Assembly: GCA_002812745.2 (NCBI GenBank)
Contig: NCSJ02000222.1
Coordinates: 1 to 64,000 of the forward strand
Direction of reading: 5' to 3'
Source: Scytalidium lignicola
Taxonomy: Eukaryota; Ascomycota; Leotiomycetes
DNA length: 64,000 bases
Shown: piece by piece, positions 36,192-47,368 of the stretch
Position numbering within the stretch: the stretch's first letter is position 1
Layout: each line of letters opens with the position of its first letter
Translations under genes and position numbers: made by a program
The notes under the pieces: model-generated
The model's input: only the letters and a program-made list of their open reading frames with translations
What the model was told of the DNA's origin: nothing
Databases searched by the model: none

Positions 36192-38674
36192 ATTAATAAC
36201 TTGAGAGAAAAGGGGGAAGGGATGAGCTAGTGGAAGAAGGAAATTGAATGATCTTGGACATAACGGACTTTCACGTGATTTAATGTGAGCGCCTTTGGTA
36301 TATATCAGTTTTAAGTCTGAGTTCAAATAAATTAAAATTGTGTAATCAAAAGAAAGGAAATTTTTTCCGTTGAATGCGGTAGTAGCCAATTTCCGCCAGT
36401 CCGGGGAAGTCGTACTGTATGAATGATTAAAAAGACGTGGAGGCACGGAAGTTTTAAAAGGATTTTGATTGTGCAAACTTTTATGCTTGAATTTAGGAAT
36501 CATACAGGGTCTCCCAATCCGGACTGTGCCATAACCAGCGTTACAACCCGAACAATATCCTGTATTCAGCCTTGCGGGCCGACCGCCGTGAAGCGGAGGC
36601 ACGGCAGCTGACGTAAGCAAGCCGTTCTCATCGGTAAACAGTCACAGAACAGTAAATTAATATGGACATATACAGTAGAAGCAATATATCCCCCCAGACC
36701 AAAAGCAAACACAATAAGAAAAAAAACTCTTTTAAATTAATGCCTATATCTCATGCGCTATTTAACTAAATGGCTTCAACTATAATCAAGTTTGTGGGAA
36801 ATTACGCCGAACAAAAGCACGGCGTGAGTACCGTAATTGTGTATCGGTGGGTAAAAATTTCACAGCTTTTATGCGCATAGACGCTACCTGGATAAGCAAA
36901 GGGGGAAAAGGAAGAAGGATTGCATCTCTTGTGATGTGCTTGGTAAAGTAAAGCAAGAGAAGCAATTGCAAATTCCAAGAAATAATAATAAATCTGTGAC
37001 GACGTACAGTACATTTATGTGCTCTCATGCACTCTCATGCACCGTAGATGTGATAAGGGCGGCGCTTAAAAGGATGCAATCTATCTGAGGCACAAGAAGA
37101 TCGCGAGCGCGCGGTACCAGAGCTCTGGAACAACATGCGACACCCCTCCAACGATAACTCACCCACCTCCGGAGGCGTATTCTGTAACCAGTTTGTCGTC
37201 CTCCTGTGAAGAATTCTGTCGGACCATGAAACATTTTGGACCCTCCCTTCTCGAGATCTCACACAAGAAGACGCTTACTTTCTCGCGTTTTTCATAAAGT
37301 GGCTCACTCTCCAGAGCTCGGAAACAAAACGCTCTGACACGTCCGAGCACATAACTTACCGTACACTGGATGAACGTCTCCGGAAGAAACGGTGAAGCAA
37401 AACGAGCGGCACTTGTGTAGAAAGTAAGCATTCTTTTTCCCTTCCAGTGAGAACAAAGCCGACTCCACATTTGCTCCAAGGAGGGACTTCTACTGCGTAG
37501 AGATACGAATTCGGCCCCTGGCAGGGTACCCAGAAGAGAGCAAGCAGTCCAAATACGGTCCAGTACCGTCCAGTACGGTTACGTGAATACACAGTCAGAC
37601 AGTCAAAAAGCGTGTTATTCAGCAGGGCTTGTCGACGTGCAAACAAACTTCAACTAGGCCCCTCCTGACTTGTCATCGGGAATAAGGGAGGGTCCTCTCC
37701 AAACAAACTCTTTCCGACACAGGGAAGACGAACTAGGAATCCTGCCCGTTTGCTGCCAGGGGGTAATTTGTTCCAGGTAAAACAGAAACACCCAACGACA
37801 ACGTATCTTGGCCAGGCCTTTCGGGGTACTTCTGGCACAACCAAAGACGTCACACAACAGAAGGTACCCCAGAACAGGAGACAGCGCGACTACTCGCTCT
37901 TCACCATTGGATCCCTTCGATTGCAGGAAACGCCTCCGGTGATACCAACCAGTGCGGGATTCGGTTCCAGCCCGAACCTCTCCAGGGGCTTTGGAGGGGA
38001 AAGAGGGAAAAAGCCATCCAATTCCCACGTGCAGTTTTTCCCTGCATCGCCCACTATCGATCCCAGGAGTCCCAAAGGCAGGCCCGTACAGCGAACCTCC
38101 ATCATACCCTTCCCCTTTTCCCTTTTGCTGTTCTTCGCCGGCGTTGTCCGCGGAAAATTGGAGACCGCTTCCAGATCGACTCCTCGAGGCGGCTAGGCAT
38201 TCAGACAGAGCGCGTCTGTGCGGCTGTGGATCTCATAGAAACCCTTTCTCTCCAACCAAGTGTCGAACCCCCCCTTCCCTTACCGTAGCGAAGCAACTGA
38301 GGCAGGCGAGCCAGATTCTAACGAGTACTGGTAACCTAGCATCCCGTACGTGAAGGAGGGAGAAGCAAGGAGGTCCCAATTCAAACCCACCGCTGTTGGC
38401 TGTGTTCGATCGATCCGGGGACCCAGTCTGCAACCTTCTACCACCGATCTCTTGTTCGGCATAGGCAGGGCCTGGTCTCGGACTGTAAGTCTTAGTAAAC
38501 CCACTGTGAGGTACGTCTAGCCTGTGCACACTACGTCTGCTCAACCTCCTTTTGTCTTTTCTGTGACTCTTTCTCCATCTTCTCTGTGTGCCATTCGGGG
38601 AGCGAGCTCAGCGTGGCCATGCCCTCGTTTTCCTAACTTGCCCTGTCTACTGCAAGAGAAAAGCATGAGTTATC
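36192..38674. other. Long spacer / leader upstream of the Kelch gene
   Basis: About 2.5 kb without a recognised gene. From about 37.0 to 38.6 kb the sequence is GC-richer and open in several frames on both strands at once, none with family character. It may be a long transcribed leader with many short upstream ORFs. An out-of-frame ATG (38664) lies 11 nt before the chosen Kelch start and overlaps it. Confidence 0.45.
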
Positions 38675-41600
38675 ATGTCCAACGAGCTAACTCTGCGGCC
38701 TGCAGGCTCGCTCGAGTCCATCGCCTCTTCGCAGGCCTCACAAGAATCGACCGTTGACGACTTCTCATCCAAGCCTTCTCCCGAGAAGAACGACTTTCTC
38801 ACCGGCATACGAGGGTCAATCAAGAAGTGGGGATCGGTAGCTGGAAGCTCGAGGCCATTCACAAGCAGACAGTCTGGTGGAACTGCTGGGACTGAGTTCG
38901 CTGCTACTATTTCTCAACCTATTGTGTCACTATCGACGGCACCAGCACCAGTAGCTACAGCTACAACAACAGTAAGGAAGCATGAGAAGAGCCCAAGCAT
39001 TGTGAATACAGAAAAGCCACTGCCAAAGACTCCGCTGTCTTCGCCCGGTGTGGACCCCCCACCAAGACCATTTTCACCGCCAGAAACTCCACGACCATTA
39101 CTTACCAGCACCACTACCGCCACCACCACCACTACTACCACCATGTCACGACCAGCTATATCTGGAAGTCGAAGCAGTACGCTTGATTCAACGACGTCAA
39201 ATCCTGTAGCGGGAGGGTACAATAATGGCTACAGAACAGGACCGTACGGCACGGATATGACCAGTAGCTTCAGCAGCCTCGATAGCCGGCAAGAGGAAGA
39301 TAATGACACCAGAGAAAATGTCACACCTAGAAGCAATGGGCCAGCATCGGCAGGGCCATCACCAGCCCAGACTCGGCCATCAGGAGGAATGGGCTCTGCA
39401 ACACCTACTACTACGGGCTCATCAACTCATCTCTCGGGCCTGATGTGCAACGTCCATCGTACAACAGGGCGTGAGCCACATCCATTGGTAGGAGCAACAA
39501 CTACGATATTAGGAGACAAGCTTTACGTCTTTGGAGGACGGATATTATCACGAACAAGACCCTCTTTAACGGCCGATTTATATGAATTAGATCTCATACT
39601 ACGACATTGGACGAAACTAGATACCACGGGTGATGTTCCCCCACCACGATACTTCCACAGCATGTGTCCACTTGGAGATACCAAACTGGTTTGCTATGGC
39701 GGCATGTCTCCTGCCCCAGTGCAATCACCAGGCGGTGCTGCGGCTGCTGCTGCGGCCGCCCAGAATGGGCAGGATCCACAGCCGGAAGTGGTAGTGATGT
39801 CTGATATTTACATTTACGATGCGCCTACCAGAACATGGACCTTTATCCCTACGCAGGAGATGCCGCAGGGAAGATACGCTCACTGTGCAACGATATTACC
39901 ATCATCGGCGACGTTTACTTCCACCAATGCACCATCATCTGCGCTGCATCACAACCCCCCTTCATCTATTCCTAACCAAGGTACCATAGGTGTGAGTATT
40001 GATGGCACTGGTGGGGCGGAAATGGTAGTGGTTGGTGGCCAAGACAGTCAGAATCACTACATTGAGCAAATCAGCGTGTTCAATTTGCGAAGTCTGAAAT
40101 GGACCAGCACGCAACCGCTCGGCAAGAGTTGCGGCGCGTATCGCAGCGTGGTTGCACCCCTTTCGAGCTCCGTAGCCACGCGCATTGGTAAAGGGGACAG
40201 GAACAGGTCAGATGGCTCTAGTGGAATCAGTCAGGAGGCAAAGGAACCCGGGTCTTCCATGTTGATATACTCCAATTACAACTTTTTGGACGTGAAGCTC
40301 GAACTGCAGGTTCGCTCTAGTGATGGCACGCTGTCCGAGAAACCAATGATGGGCAATTTCTCGCCGCCGGGTCTACGATTTCCGAATGGTGGTGTTATCG
40401 ACACGAATTTCGTTGTCAGCGGGACGTATCTGACCTCTTCGAAACAAGAATACGCGCTCTGGGCCTTGGATCTGCGAACTTTAACGTGGAGCCGAATTGA
40501 TGCTGGGGGCAGCGTGTTTAGTCAGGGAAGTTGGAATCGTGGCATCCTGTGGAATCGTCGGAATACCTTTGTCATCCTGGGCAACCGGAAACGTAGCCTT
40601 GTGGAAGACTACAACCATCGACGGATCAATTTCTCGAATGTCTGTATGGTTGAGCTGGAGGCGTTTGGTCTCTATGATAATCCTAGAAAGATAGCTCCTA
40701 TGTCGGGCTATGTCTCTGCCAGCTCTCCTTACAATGCCCCTTCGCTCAGCGTTGCTACCAAGGCAGGCTGGACGGCTGGTGGTCGAGTTCTTTCCAAAGC
40801 CGCGGAGGACCTGGGACAGTTGGCCTTGTCTATGAGAGAACTGGCCGACATGGAGATCCTCTGTGTTGATGAAGAACGAATACCTGTTAACTCACGTATA
40901 ATCGCAAGACGATGGGGCCCTCATTTCATTCAGCTACTCCGAGAAGGGGCAGCTACTCAGGATGGAGCCGACACCGCCACAGTACGGCAAGACAATGTAT
41001 TTCGACACAACCCAAGCAGGAATAGCAGTGTGACTATCACACCCAATGCCGACATTCAATCAGGATCCACCCTCTCACTCTCTAGTACCCTCAACAACTC
41101 TACCGCGCCATCTATAATCTCCTCTCAAACCGCCGCATCTCAAAATAACCTCCCAGACTCAAATCTCTTCCAACCGCCCGACTCATCCAGCCTGCCACCT
41201 TCCTCCCGTCCGCGCACCCTCTTCCTCCCTCATACTCGACTAACCGTCGAATCACTTCTCCACTTCCTCTATACATCCACACTCCCACCCACAAATACTC
41301 CACTCTGCACACCCCAGATACTCTGTTCTCTTCTGCAAATTGCCCGTCCCTACAGAATCGACGGTCTCCTTGAAGCAGTCGTTGAGCGGCTCCACAACAT
41401 CCTCGACTCCCGCAATGCTGCTGCTGTATTTAACGCCTCAGCCATGGCGGCAGGCGGCGGACGCGCTACCTCAACATCAGGCTCCCCGCTTGGGGACACC
41501 TGGCTCTCAAACCTCGACATTGCTAGCAGCAATGGCTCCTATAGCGATGGTCGAAACGGCAACGACCGTGATCGCAACGGCAGCGTTGGTAACGAGTCTC

Positions 41601-41971
41601 TCTCCAAAGAGATGAAATCGTTACGCATCAACACCTCCGTAAGCAGCAACTTCTCTTCTGGTCGACACCGGGATGATGAAGAACCAGCCAGTGCAACCAG
41701 CAGTGTTGCCAGCGACGTGGAAAGCGATACCAGCGGCGCATATAGCGCTAGTGCATCTGGGACCAGCGCTTCCGGTTTGAATAGTCGAGCTGGAAGCGGT
41801 GAGGTTAGAGAGATCTGGAAGGGGGATATCAGTTCTGTGATTGGGCTGCAGAAGAGAGGGCTTCGGGGTTTGATGGAAGGTAGGAGGTTGAGAGAACGAG
41901 GGGGGAGTGTTGGGCCAGGGGTACAGCAGCAGCAACAGGGGAGAGTTGGGCTGGGGATTGCCACTGGGTAG
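38675..41971 (+). CDS. Kelch-repeat / BTB protein, Ral2-like
   Basis: Intronless 1098-aa scaffold protein. A Ser/Thr/Pro-rich N-terminus (about 1-260, with poly-Thr) precedes a Kelch propeller from about residue 268: HPLVGATTTILGDKLYVFGG, DLYELDLILRHWTKL, SDIYIYDAPTRTWTFI, MVVVGGQDSQNHYIEQISVF and ALWALDLRTLTWSRID. A split BTB-like region starts near residue 718 (MRELADMEILCVDEERIPV), with LTVESLLHFLYTSTLPP and ARPYRIDGLLEAVVERL after a low-complexity insert. A conserved C-terminal segment EIWKGDISSVIGLQKRGLRG follows. Kelch-then-BTB order and size resemble S. pombe Ral2, a factor needed for Ras1 activation; that orthology is an inference. Poly-Ala (near residue 353) and poly-Gln (C-terminus) runs are present. 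Confidence 0.85.
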   Translation: MSNELTLRPAGSLESIASSQASQESTVDDFSSKPSPEKNDFLTGIRGSIKKWGSVAGSSRPFTSRQSGGTAGTEFAATISQPIVSLSTAPAPVATATTTVRKHEKSPSIVNTEKPLPKTPLSSPGVDPPPRPFSPPETPRPLLTSTTTATTTTTTTMSRPAISGSRSSTLDSTTSNPVAGGYNNGYRTGPYGTDMTSSFSSLDSRQEEDNDTRENVTPRSNGPASAGPSPAQTRPSGGMGSATPTTTGSSTHLSGLMCNVHRTTGREPHPLVGATTTILGDKLYVFGGRILSRTRPSLTADLYELDLILRHWTKLDTTGDVPPPRYFHSMCPLGDTKLVCYGGMSPAPVQSPGGAAAAAAAAQNGQDPQPEVVVMSDIYIYDAPTRTWTFIPTQEMPQGRYAHCATILPSSATFTSTNAPSSALHHNPPSSIPNQGTIGVSIDGTGGAEMVVVGGQDSQNHYIEQISVFNLRSLKWTSTQPLGKSCGAYRSVVAPLSSSVATRIGKGDRNRSDGSSGISQEAKEPGSSMLIYSNYNFLDVKLELQVRSSDGTLSEKPMMGNFSPPGLRFPNGGVIDTNFVVSGTYLTSSKQEYALWALDLRTLTWSRIDAGGSVFSQGSWNRGILWNRRNTFVILGNRKRSLVEDYNHRRINFSNVCMVELEAFGLYDNPRKIAPMSGYVSASSPYNAPSLSVATKAGWTAGGRVLSKAAEDLGQLALSMRELADMEILCVDEERIPVNSRIIARRWGPHFIQLLREGAATQDGADTATVRQDNVFRHNPSRNSSVTITPNADIQSGSTLSLSSTLNNSTAPSIISSQTAASQNNLPDSNLFQPPDSSSLPPSSRPRTLFLPHTRLTVESLLHFLYTSTLPPTNTPLCTPQILCSLLQIARPYRIDGLLEAVVERLHNILDSRNAAAVFNASAMAAGGGRATSTSGSPLGDTWLSNLDIASSNGSYSDGRNGNDRDRNGSVGNESLSKEMKSLRINTSVSSNFSSGRHRDDEEPASATSSVASDVESDTSGAYSASASGTSASGLNSRAGSGEVREIWKGDISSVIGLQKRGLRGLMEGRRLRERGGSVGPGVQQQQQGRVGLGIATG

Positions 41972-43225
41972 TAGATAAAGGACAAAAGATATTAGTGGCG
42001 CTGTTAAAGGGGGGGAGTTAGTTCTATAGCTTTTTTAGGAAAAAGGAAGCTAAATTTATAGTAATTGTGTTNAAAAAAAAGCAGCTTTAAGAAAGTTTAT
42101 TTGTTTTGGATGCGAAGGGGAAAAAGATTTATGTCNTTTTTTTCTTTCTGGATGAATATTGGGATGCATACATATATTTGAGAAAAGGGAAAAGGGGAAG
42201 TTGACGGGCTTAATTGGCCGGAAAGATTTAAAGATATTTTTTTAAGGGTTTANTTTTTTATGATTGAATGTCATCGTCATCCTATCTTTATTTCTCACCT
42301 TTTTTTTCCCCTTCCTTCCTTCAACGCCATATTTTTTAAGTTTGANTTTTTTTGATTTTTTGATAGGCTTGGGATTGATTGCATTAGGGCTGGAGCTGGA
42401 GCTGGAGTGTATGTGTGTATGTATGTAGGTATGTAGGTATGTTGCTAAGGTTTTTATTTTATCTAGATTATATATATTTATGTAAGGGAATATTATTATT
42501 ATTTGAGTTGAGTTGTATGTAGTTGTTGTGTGTTGTGCTTTTTGGAGTTTTGGTTTTAATTATCAAGGGGGAAGGAAGGTTCTTGATAACGCTTTTAGAG
42601 GAGGGGAGTTGCCACGGAAGCGCAATACATACATACATACATATAAATATGCGATGGATTATCTATTCCAACTATTAAGGTTACTCTAGGTATGTTATGT
42701 ATATTTCTAGTTAGATGTATCAGGTTTTAAGAATTTTCATAGATTTTTCTCATACAACCTCCCCATCTTTTTACCAAAAATACAATCTCGACCAATTCAA
42801 ATGGTCAGTAAGAGAACCTATCCTTAATCGCGTATTGTGGAGGGACTTGTTCTGTTCAGGCGGTGCTCACTAAAGTTAATTAATCATTAAAGGTAAGCCA
42901 ATATTCACTCCGAGGTAAAGCACAGGAAAAAAGATAGTAGATCTTGTCTCAGGTGAAACACATGTTCCAATTTCTATTCTATATAGATGTCTAATTTTTT
43001 TTTGTCTGTATTCAAAGCCAAAAAGGGGTATACGCTTTGATACGCAGAAAACGACGAGTTCCTCATGCCTATGAGGCTTAGATACGTAACCATACGCCGA
43101 GTTCGTATATTGTCCCTTCCTGGGGGCAACTGTTATTGAAACCAAACTCTCCAAACCGAAAATACGCCAACACGNAAAAAAACACAACTATTCAGTCACT
43201 TCTCTTGCGTCAGAACTGCAATAAC
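41972..43225. other. Convergent 3' intergenic region
   Basis: 3' region shared by the Kelch gene and the convergent xanA. AT-rich, with GGAGCT and GTATGTAG short tandem repeats (about 42388-42445) and a (TACA)n run near 42627-42644. Ns at 42072, 42136, 42253, 42346 and 43175 each adjoin a homopolymer. No gene seen. Confidence 0.6.
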
Positions 43226-44350
43226 TTAATAGAGCTTTCCATCCGGTCCCATAACTCCTTCACCACTAGCCAGATTGCACTGTCTAAACAATCTCTTCTC
43301 CTCGGGAGCAAAAGCGCCGACCACGGTATGCAACACGCCCTGGTTATTGAAGAGGACGCAATCGCCCTCCTGCCAATCGTGAGGATACACAAACTTCGGC
43401 GCAATGGCGGGTCGTTGGAGACGATATACCAACTCCCTGACTTTCTCGAGATCGTTCATAACCTCTCCATTGGGCATATGGATAGTCCGAATTGCACTAG
43501 GATGGATTTGCAGTGCTAATTCACCTGTGACGGGATTCTTCCAGCACATGGGTAAGATCTTGATTTCTTTCTCATCAACAGGCGGGAGTTCGGAGAGTGG
43601 GAGCTCCAGTCCGCTGGAAACCATGCCTAGACCTGTGGGTCTGGAGCGGGCACTAGACATCCAGATGTAGGGATGTGGTGCGTACTCGACTTTTGCGTCT
43701 CGCACGAAGGCTTTGTCTTCTTCGCTGAGAAGGTTGTACATGTTCTGGCCTGAGACGAAGGCTGTTGTGCCGAGAGGGACTGTAAGTTCATCACCGGTTC
43801 CATCGTCATAGCGGACGGTCTGTTTGCGGCCCTTGGGGACTTTGACGGCAAGGAGACTAGTTACTTTTGGCGGATTGAGCTTGTAGAGAGCAGCATCAAT
43901 GTGCCAGCGGTAGAACCTGGTGAACTGCAAATCATCCTCTTCAGGAATGCGGGTCTCGTGGAAGGTCTTATGGTGGGGATGGACCAGAGTGATATTCTTC
44001 AAGCCTTCATATCCCTCGTAGAATCCGCTTCCAATCACCTGCACCTGGGGCTGGTGAGGGATTGTTTTCAGATCTGGATGGAGAACAGATCGCTTTTCAT
44101 CGAGCGTTTTGCCGTGACCGTAGCTGTCCGAGGCGGGATCAAAGCGACGGGTCAATTCGTACTGGGCTTTTGGTGAGATATGACCCTGGTTCTTGATGAC
44201 CACTACATGCGAGCGATAGAGCGCATCGCGAATGACAGCGAAGTCGGCATCGGTGAGGTTCTCGATGTCCACGTTGGTGATTTCGGCTCCGAAGTCAACG
44301 GATGAAGTGGATGGAACGGATAGAGGTTGAACCAAAACCTTGACAGCCAT
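43226..44350 (-). CDS. xanA: Alpha-ketoglutarate-dependent xanthine dioxygenase
   Basis: TauD-family Fe(II)/2OG oxygenase converting xanthine to uric acid, the fungal alternative to molybdenum xanthine dehydrogenase. Intronless, 374 aa (A. nidulans XanA is 370). Metal ligands by position are His150 and Asp152 (FYRWHIDAALY) and His341 (NNQGVLHTVVGA), one residue offset from the A. nidulans H149/D151/H340. The segment LNPPKVTSLLAVKVPKGRKQ followed by TVRYDDGTGDEL is typical of the family, as is EEKRLFRQCNLASGE near the 2OG side. ATG 44350 gives the family-length N-terminus MAVKVLVQPL. No signal peptide. No other purine-catabolism gene is in the window, so it is not clustered here; expression under purine or nitrogen control is expected from the family but not shown. 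Confidence 0.93.
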   Translation of the reverse strand: MAVKVLVQPLSVPSTSSVDFGAEITNVDIENLTDADFAVIRDALYRSHVVVIKNQGHISPKAQYELTRRFDPASDSYGHGKTLDEKRSVLHPDLKTIPHQPQVQVIGSGFYEGYEGLKNITLVHPHHKTFHETRIPEEDDLQFTRFYRWHIDAALYKLNPPKVTSLLAVKVPKGRKQTVRYDDGTGDELTVPLGTTAFVSGQNMYNLLSEEDKAFVRDAKVEYAPHPYIWMSSARSRPTGLGMVSSGLELPLSELPPVDEKEIKILPMCWKNPVTGELALQIHPSAIRTIHMPNGEVMNDLEKVRELVYRLQRPAIAPKFVYPHDWQEGDCVLFNNQGVLHTVVGAFAPEEKRLFRQCNLASGEGVMGPDGKLY

Positions 44351-46211
44351 TGTTGTTGTCGAGTGACAAATCGATGAATGAAATTCAATTAAACTTGTGA
44401 AGCTTGCTTTGCTTTGCTTTGAAACTGTTGATGTAGAATAAAATCCTGGACGTCAGATCTTGGCTTTATATACCTATTTACTTATCTGAGGTATTTATCA
44501 ATATTTTGGTGTTTTTCGGCTTGTAGATAACCAGATGCGTCGCCATCCCGCCGCAATCCGGTGGAGAGAGAGGGTCTTACTCATCTTCACCACGGAGATG
44601 TCCAAACGGTTACGGCCGCGGCCGGTGAGTGGCGGAAGTCCCCAAATCGTCACATGATTAGATCAATGCTGACAGAGTTGCATGATGATAGTTAAGGTGA
44701 CGACCTGTGCTGTCCAAGCATTAAACAACTAATCACATCTTAGTGCGTCCTAGAGCATGCACACATCAAACACTTCAAGGAATGGAACAGTCAAAACCTT
44801 ATTTATTGCCAATTGCTTAGGACCGACCCTAGAGAGAAACCAATTTGCAGGCCAGGGGCTTTACCAAGTCTAATCGAATATCATTTTTCCAAAGAGTAAG
44901 GCAACTTATATGAAGCCCTCAAAAGTTAGATCGCTACAACAAAAACGGATTCAAACGAAATACAGCTCCTAAAGCGGCTAGCTATGTGTGTATGCACATA
45001 TGCTGTAATATAGAATAGACCCTTCAACTTAACCTTCCGTACGCTACTCAGACTTTACAATACTACGAGAAACTTGGGACCTATTTTTAAAAAAATCCTT
45101 CTGCTTTTTGTGACTTTTGGCCTTTTTTTTTATAAATAGTATTTTATGTTTGTAAAATTTTAGCTCCTTATCCTCTTCGGGAGGTCGCAAGGTAGTAAAT
45201 CTCGAACTTAACCTGCTAGACGTAAATAAATATCATCATCATCATGCCGCTGGCGCAACGCTCTAACGCTCTAACGGCCGGTCCTTGAACAGCTAATGCG
45301 ATCACACCAAACAACCTTTCCCGACTAATTAGAGAAGATTACGTGGTGTACAAATTACATAAGAAAGACTCTACAATTATGCTCAACTTCGAATAATAAA
45401 TAGATATAGCGGAGGAATGAGAGCATTTATTGAAAATAGCCGTTCGGCTGTTATGGGCCTATGAGTGGGAGAGTTGCACATCATCTTACTTCCTTACGCG
45501 GCGAGACGAAGAATAACCATATAATTTTATGCGTTATTGCCTCTGCACAGTCAGACAAGTGGAGACTGACGTAATTCCCAGTATACTGGCCCACCTGGTC
45601 TATTAAGCTTATTGAAACTTACTATAAAATCAACCAAAACTGTACATTTATAATTTGTGCTGTATAATAAAACAGCTTTGTAATAAAGGTCTAAAATCTA
45701 ATCTAACTAAATTACAAGCATTTAAACAAAAAAATAATTAAATAATTAAAATCAGATTAAAGTAATTAACTATTTTGTACAGAATTATTCCTTTAAACTT
45801 TGTAGTTGTTGAGTTATTAATGCACAGTTTTCGTTGATTTTGCAGTAAATTTCAGTGGGCCGGTAGACCGGGTAGGCTGGTAGACCAGGAATTACGTTAG
45901 TTAATAGACTACTTGCTATGCTCAGCACGGCAGAAGAAGCACGGCAGAAGCACGGCAGAAGAAGCTAAACATAGAACCTGTGTACAGGGCTTTAATCGGC
46001 GGATTCAAATTCTCTACTGCATAACAAAATGTGAGAGAATAAGGATGTAAGCAGTCAGATCAAAATATTGTAGCATATATATATGGACTATGGATTCTCA
46101 TCGTTGATAGAATCATTCATCTCATCCTAAGGTCAACAAAATAACAAAACCAAAATTTCATCTCTCTCCGAATTAATCTCCATCCCTTTAATAAAAAATA
46201 TCTATCAAAAA
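44351..46211. other. AT-rich spacer with a MITE-like element
   Basis: No protein gene. Holds a non-autonomous inverted-repeat element (45565-45901) and strongly AT-rich sequence (about 45.6-45.85 kb). Repeated GCACGGCAGAAG units occur at about 45925-45960. Confidence 0.55.
45565..45901. mobile_element. MITE-like inverted-repeat element, 337 bp
   Basis: The termini ACTGACGTAATTCC (45565-45578) and, on the other strand, ACTAACGTAATTCC (45888-45901) match in 13 of 14 bases. Two more internal blocks also mirror: TACTGGCCCAC (45584-45594) against TACCGGCCCAC, and TGAAACTTACT (45613-45623) against TGAAATTTACT. The core is AT-rich and has no coding capacity. No clear target-site duplication is seen. 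The right arm contains a partly duplicated GGTAGACC motif absent from the left. Confidence 0.55.
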
Positions 46212-46655
46212 ATGCAATTCACTCTCCTCCTTTCCTCCTTTCCTCCTTTCTCGCTGGGTCGGTCTCATTCGCTTCAGCAGCGGCCGTGAAGCGTTCAAAC
46301 TCTGGGACCCTCAACCTCTACGAGGCATTTGGAGACCAACAGACAACCGGCACCGTAACTGCTCAATGCGGTCAATGCCAGGCTGTCCCCGCAGGCCTCG
46401 GAGCTATTGGCTTTGGCTCGATCTCTGATCCCAGCTGCACCAGTAAGTGCCTTCTTCTTGCACCCCTCCTTCGTCCTCAAAATCGCGATTTTTCTTCCCT
46501 TCCGGTATTTGGCAAAGCAGAGGAGCTAATCAGATATAGTCACTCTCTATAATGGTGGGGGGTGTTCTGCGTCCCCTAATGCTCTTCGAGCAGGCACCGA
46601 AGTTAGCACTGACCAAGTTGGGTCTTTCTCAGTCGATACTTGTTGTGAGGAATAA
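46212..46655 (+). pseudogene. Small secreted cysteine-rich protein, out of frame
   Basis: Two exons, 46212-46442 and 46540-46655, separated by a 97-nt GT-AG intron with matching phase. Downstream of position 46252 the frame encodes the end of a hydrophobic signal peptide (FLAGSVSFASAAA), a Lys-Arg dibasic site and a Gly/Ser-rich mature part of about 90 residues with six Cys (CGQC near its middle, CC near the C-terminus). The only start codon in reach, ATG 46212, is in another frame: an 8-bp unit TCCTTTCC is present 2.9 times at 46228-46250, and one unit fewer would make the signal peptide continuous. As sequenced, translation from that ATG ends at 46289. Size, signal and Cys content are effector-like, but no family is recognised. 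It may be a recent pseudogene, a variable locus or an assembly error. Confidence 0.6.
46228..46250. repeat. 8-bp tandem repeat TCCTTTCC (2.9 copies)
   Basis: Perfect octamer repeat within the signal-peptide codons of the secreted cysteine-rich ORF. Since 8 is not a multiple of 3, each gain or loss of a unit changes the reading frame. Confidence 0.95.
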
Positions 46656-47368
46656 AGAAACAGGTAGTGAGTTGAGGCATAAAAGCCATTGAATGAAAAA
46701 GAGAGAAAACCAGGAGGAAAAGGGAATACCCACTTCTATTAAGAATACATTTTTAGGAAATTTGCTAGGTATGTTTGATTATGTGAAAATGATGAATAAA
46801 TATAAAATATGCCCACTTTGATCTTCTGCGTGATACGGAGATATGTCTCATGTGTGCAGACTATAAAAACTGCCTTGATCTTGTATCCTTTAAGATACTA
46901 GATACTAGATGCTAGAGGCGAGACAAATAACAGTTATTGTACATGATAGGAAGATAATGCCTTCGACTCATGTCAGATTGGGCGCGCGGACATTTGAAAA
47001 GGTGTAAGAAGCGTGGAAGGTAAACGAAGCAACACGCTAGCTACCTGTGAACCATCAGATTTAGCAGATGCCTTGCATCTTTTTTTCTAAACAATCAGAG
47101 CTGGTATTCATTCCATTTCTCGATGGAAACTGCAGTCTTTTAATACGCCATTGTTAAAGACCAACTTTGTACAGAGTATCGAGAAGTGTCTGAAGGAAGT
47201 GAGGAAGTCAAGCTTCCCGCCTAGCGATAGCCGCTCCCGTATCGGCTCGCTTGGCGCTCTAACAGGGGGGGGAAGGAAAGGTGTGAGGTGTTCTCTAAAG
47301 AAGTTATTACGCAGCGACTCTGCGTTCCAGAAAGTCCCCAGCGTCACAACAACAGAATCTCTCCCACA
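46656..47368. other. Intergenic spacer upstream of swp1
   Basis: 3' region of the cysteine-rich gene and promoter of swp1. It contains an eight-G run near 47265. No gene seen. Confidence 0.5.

Noticed and set aside
38524..38757. ATG 38664 as the Kelch protein start
   Set aside because: It is in a different frame from the Kelch ORF and ends at 38757; the in-frame ATG at 38675 fits the N-terminus.
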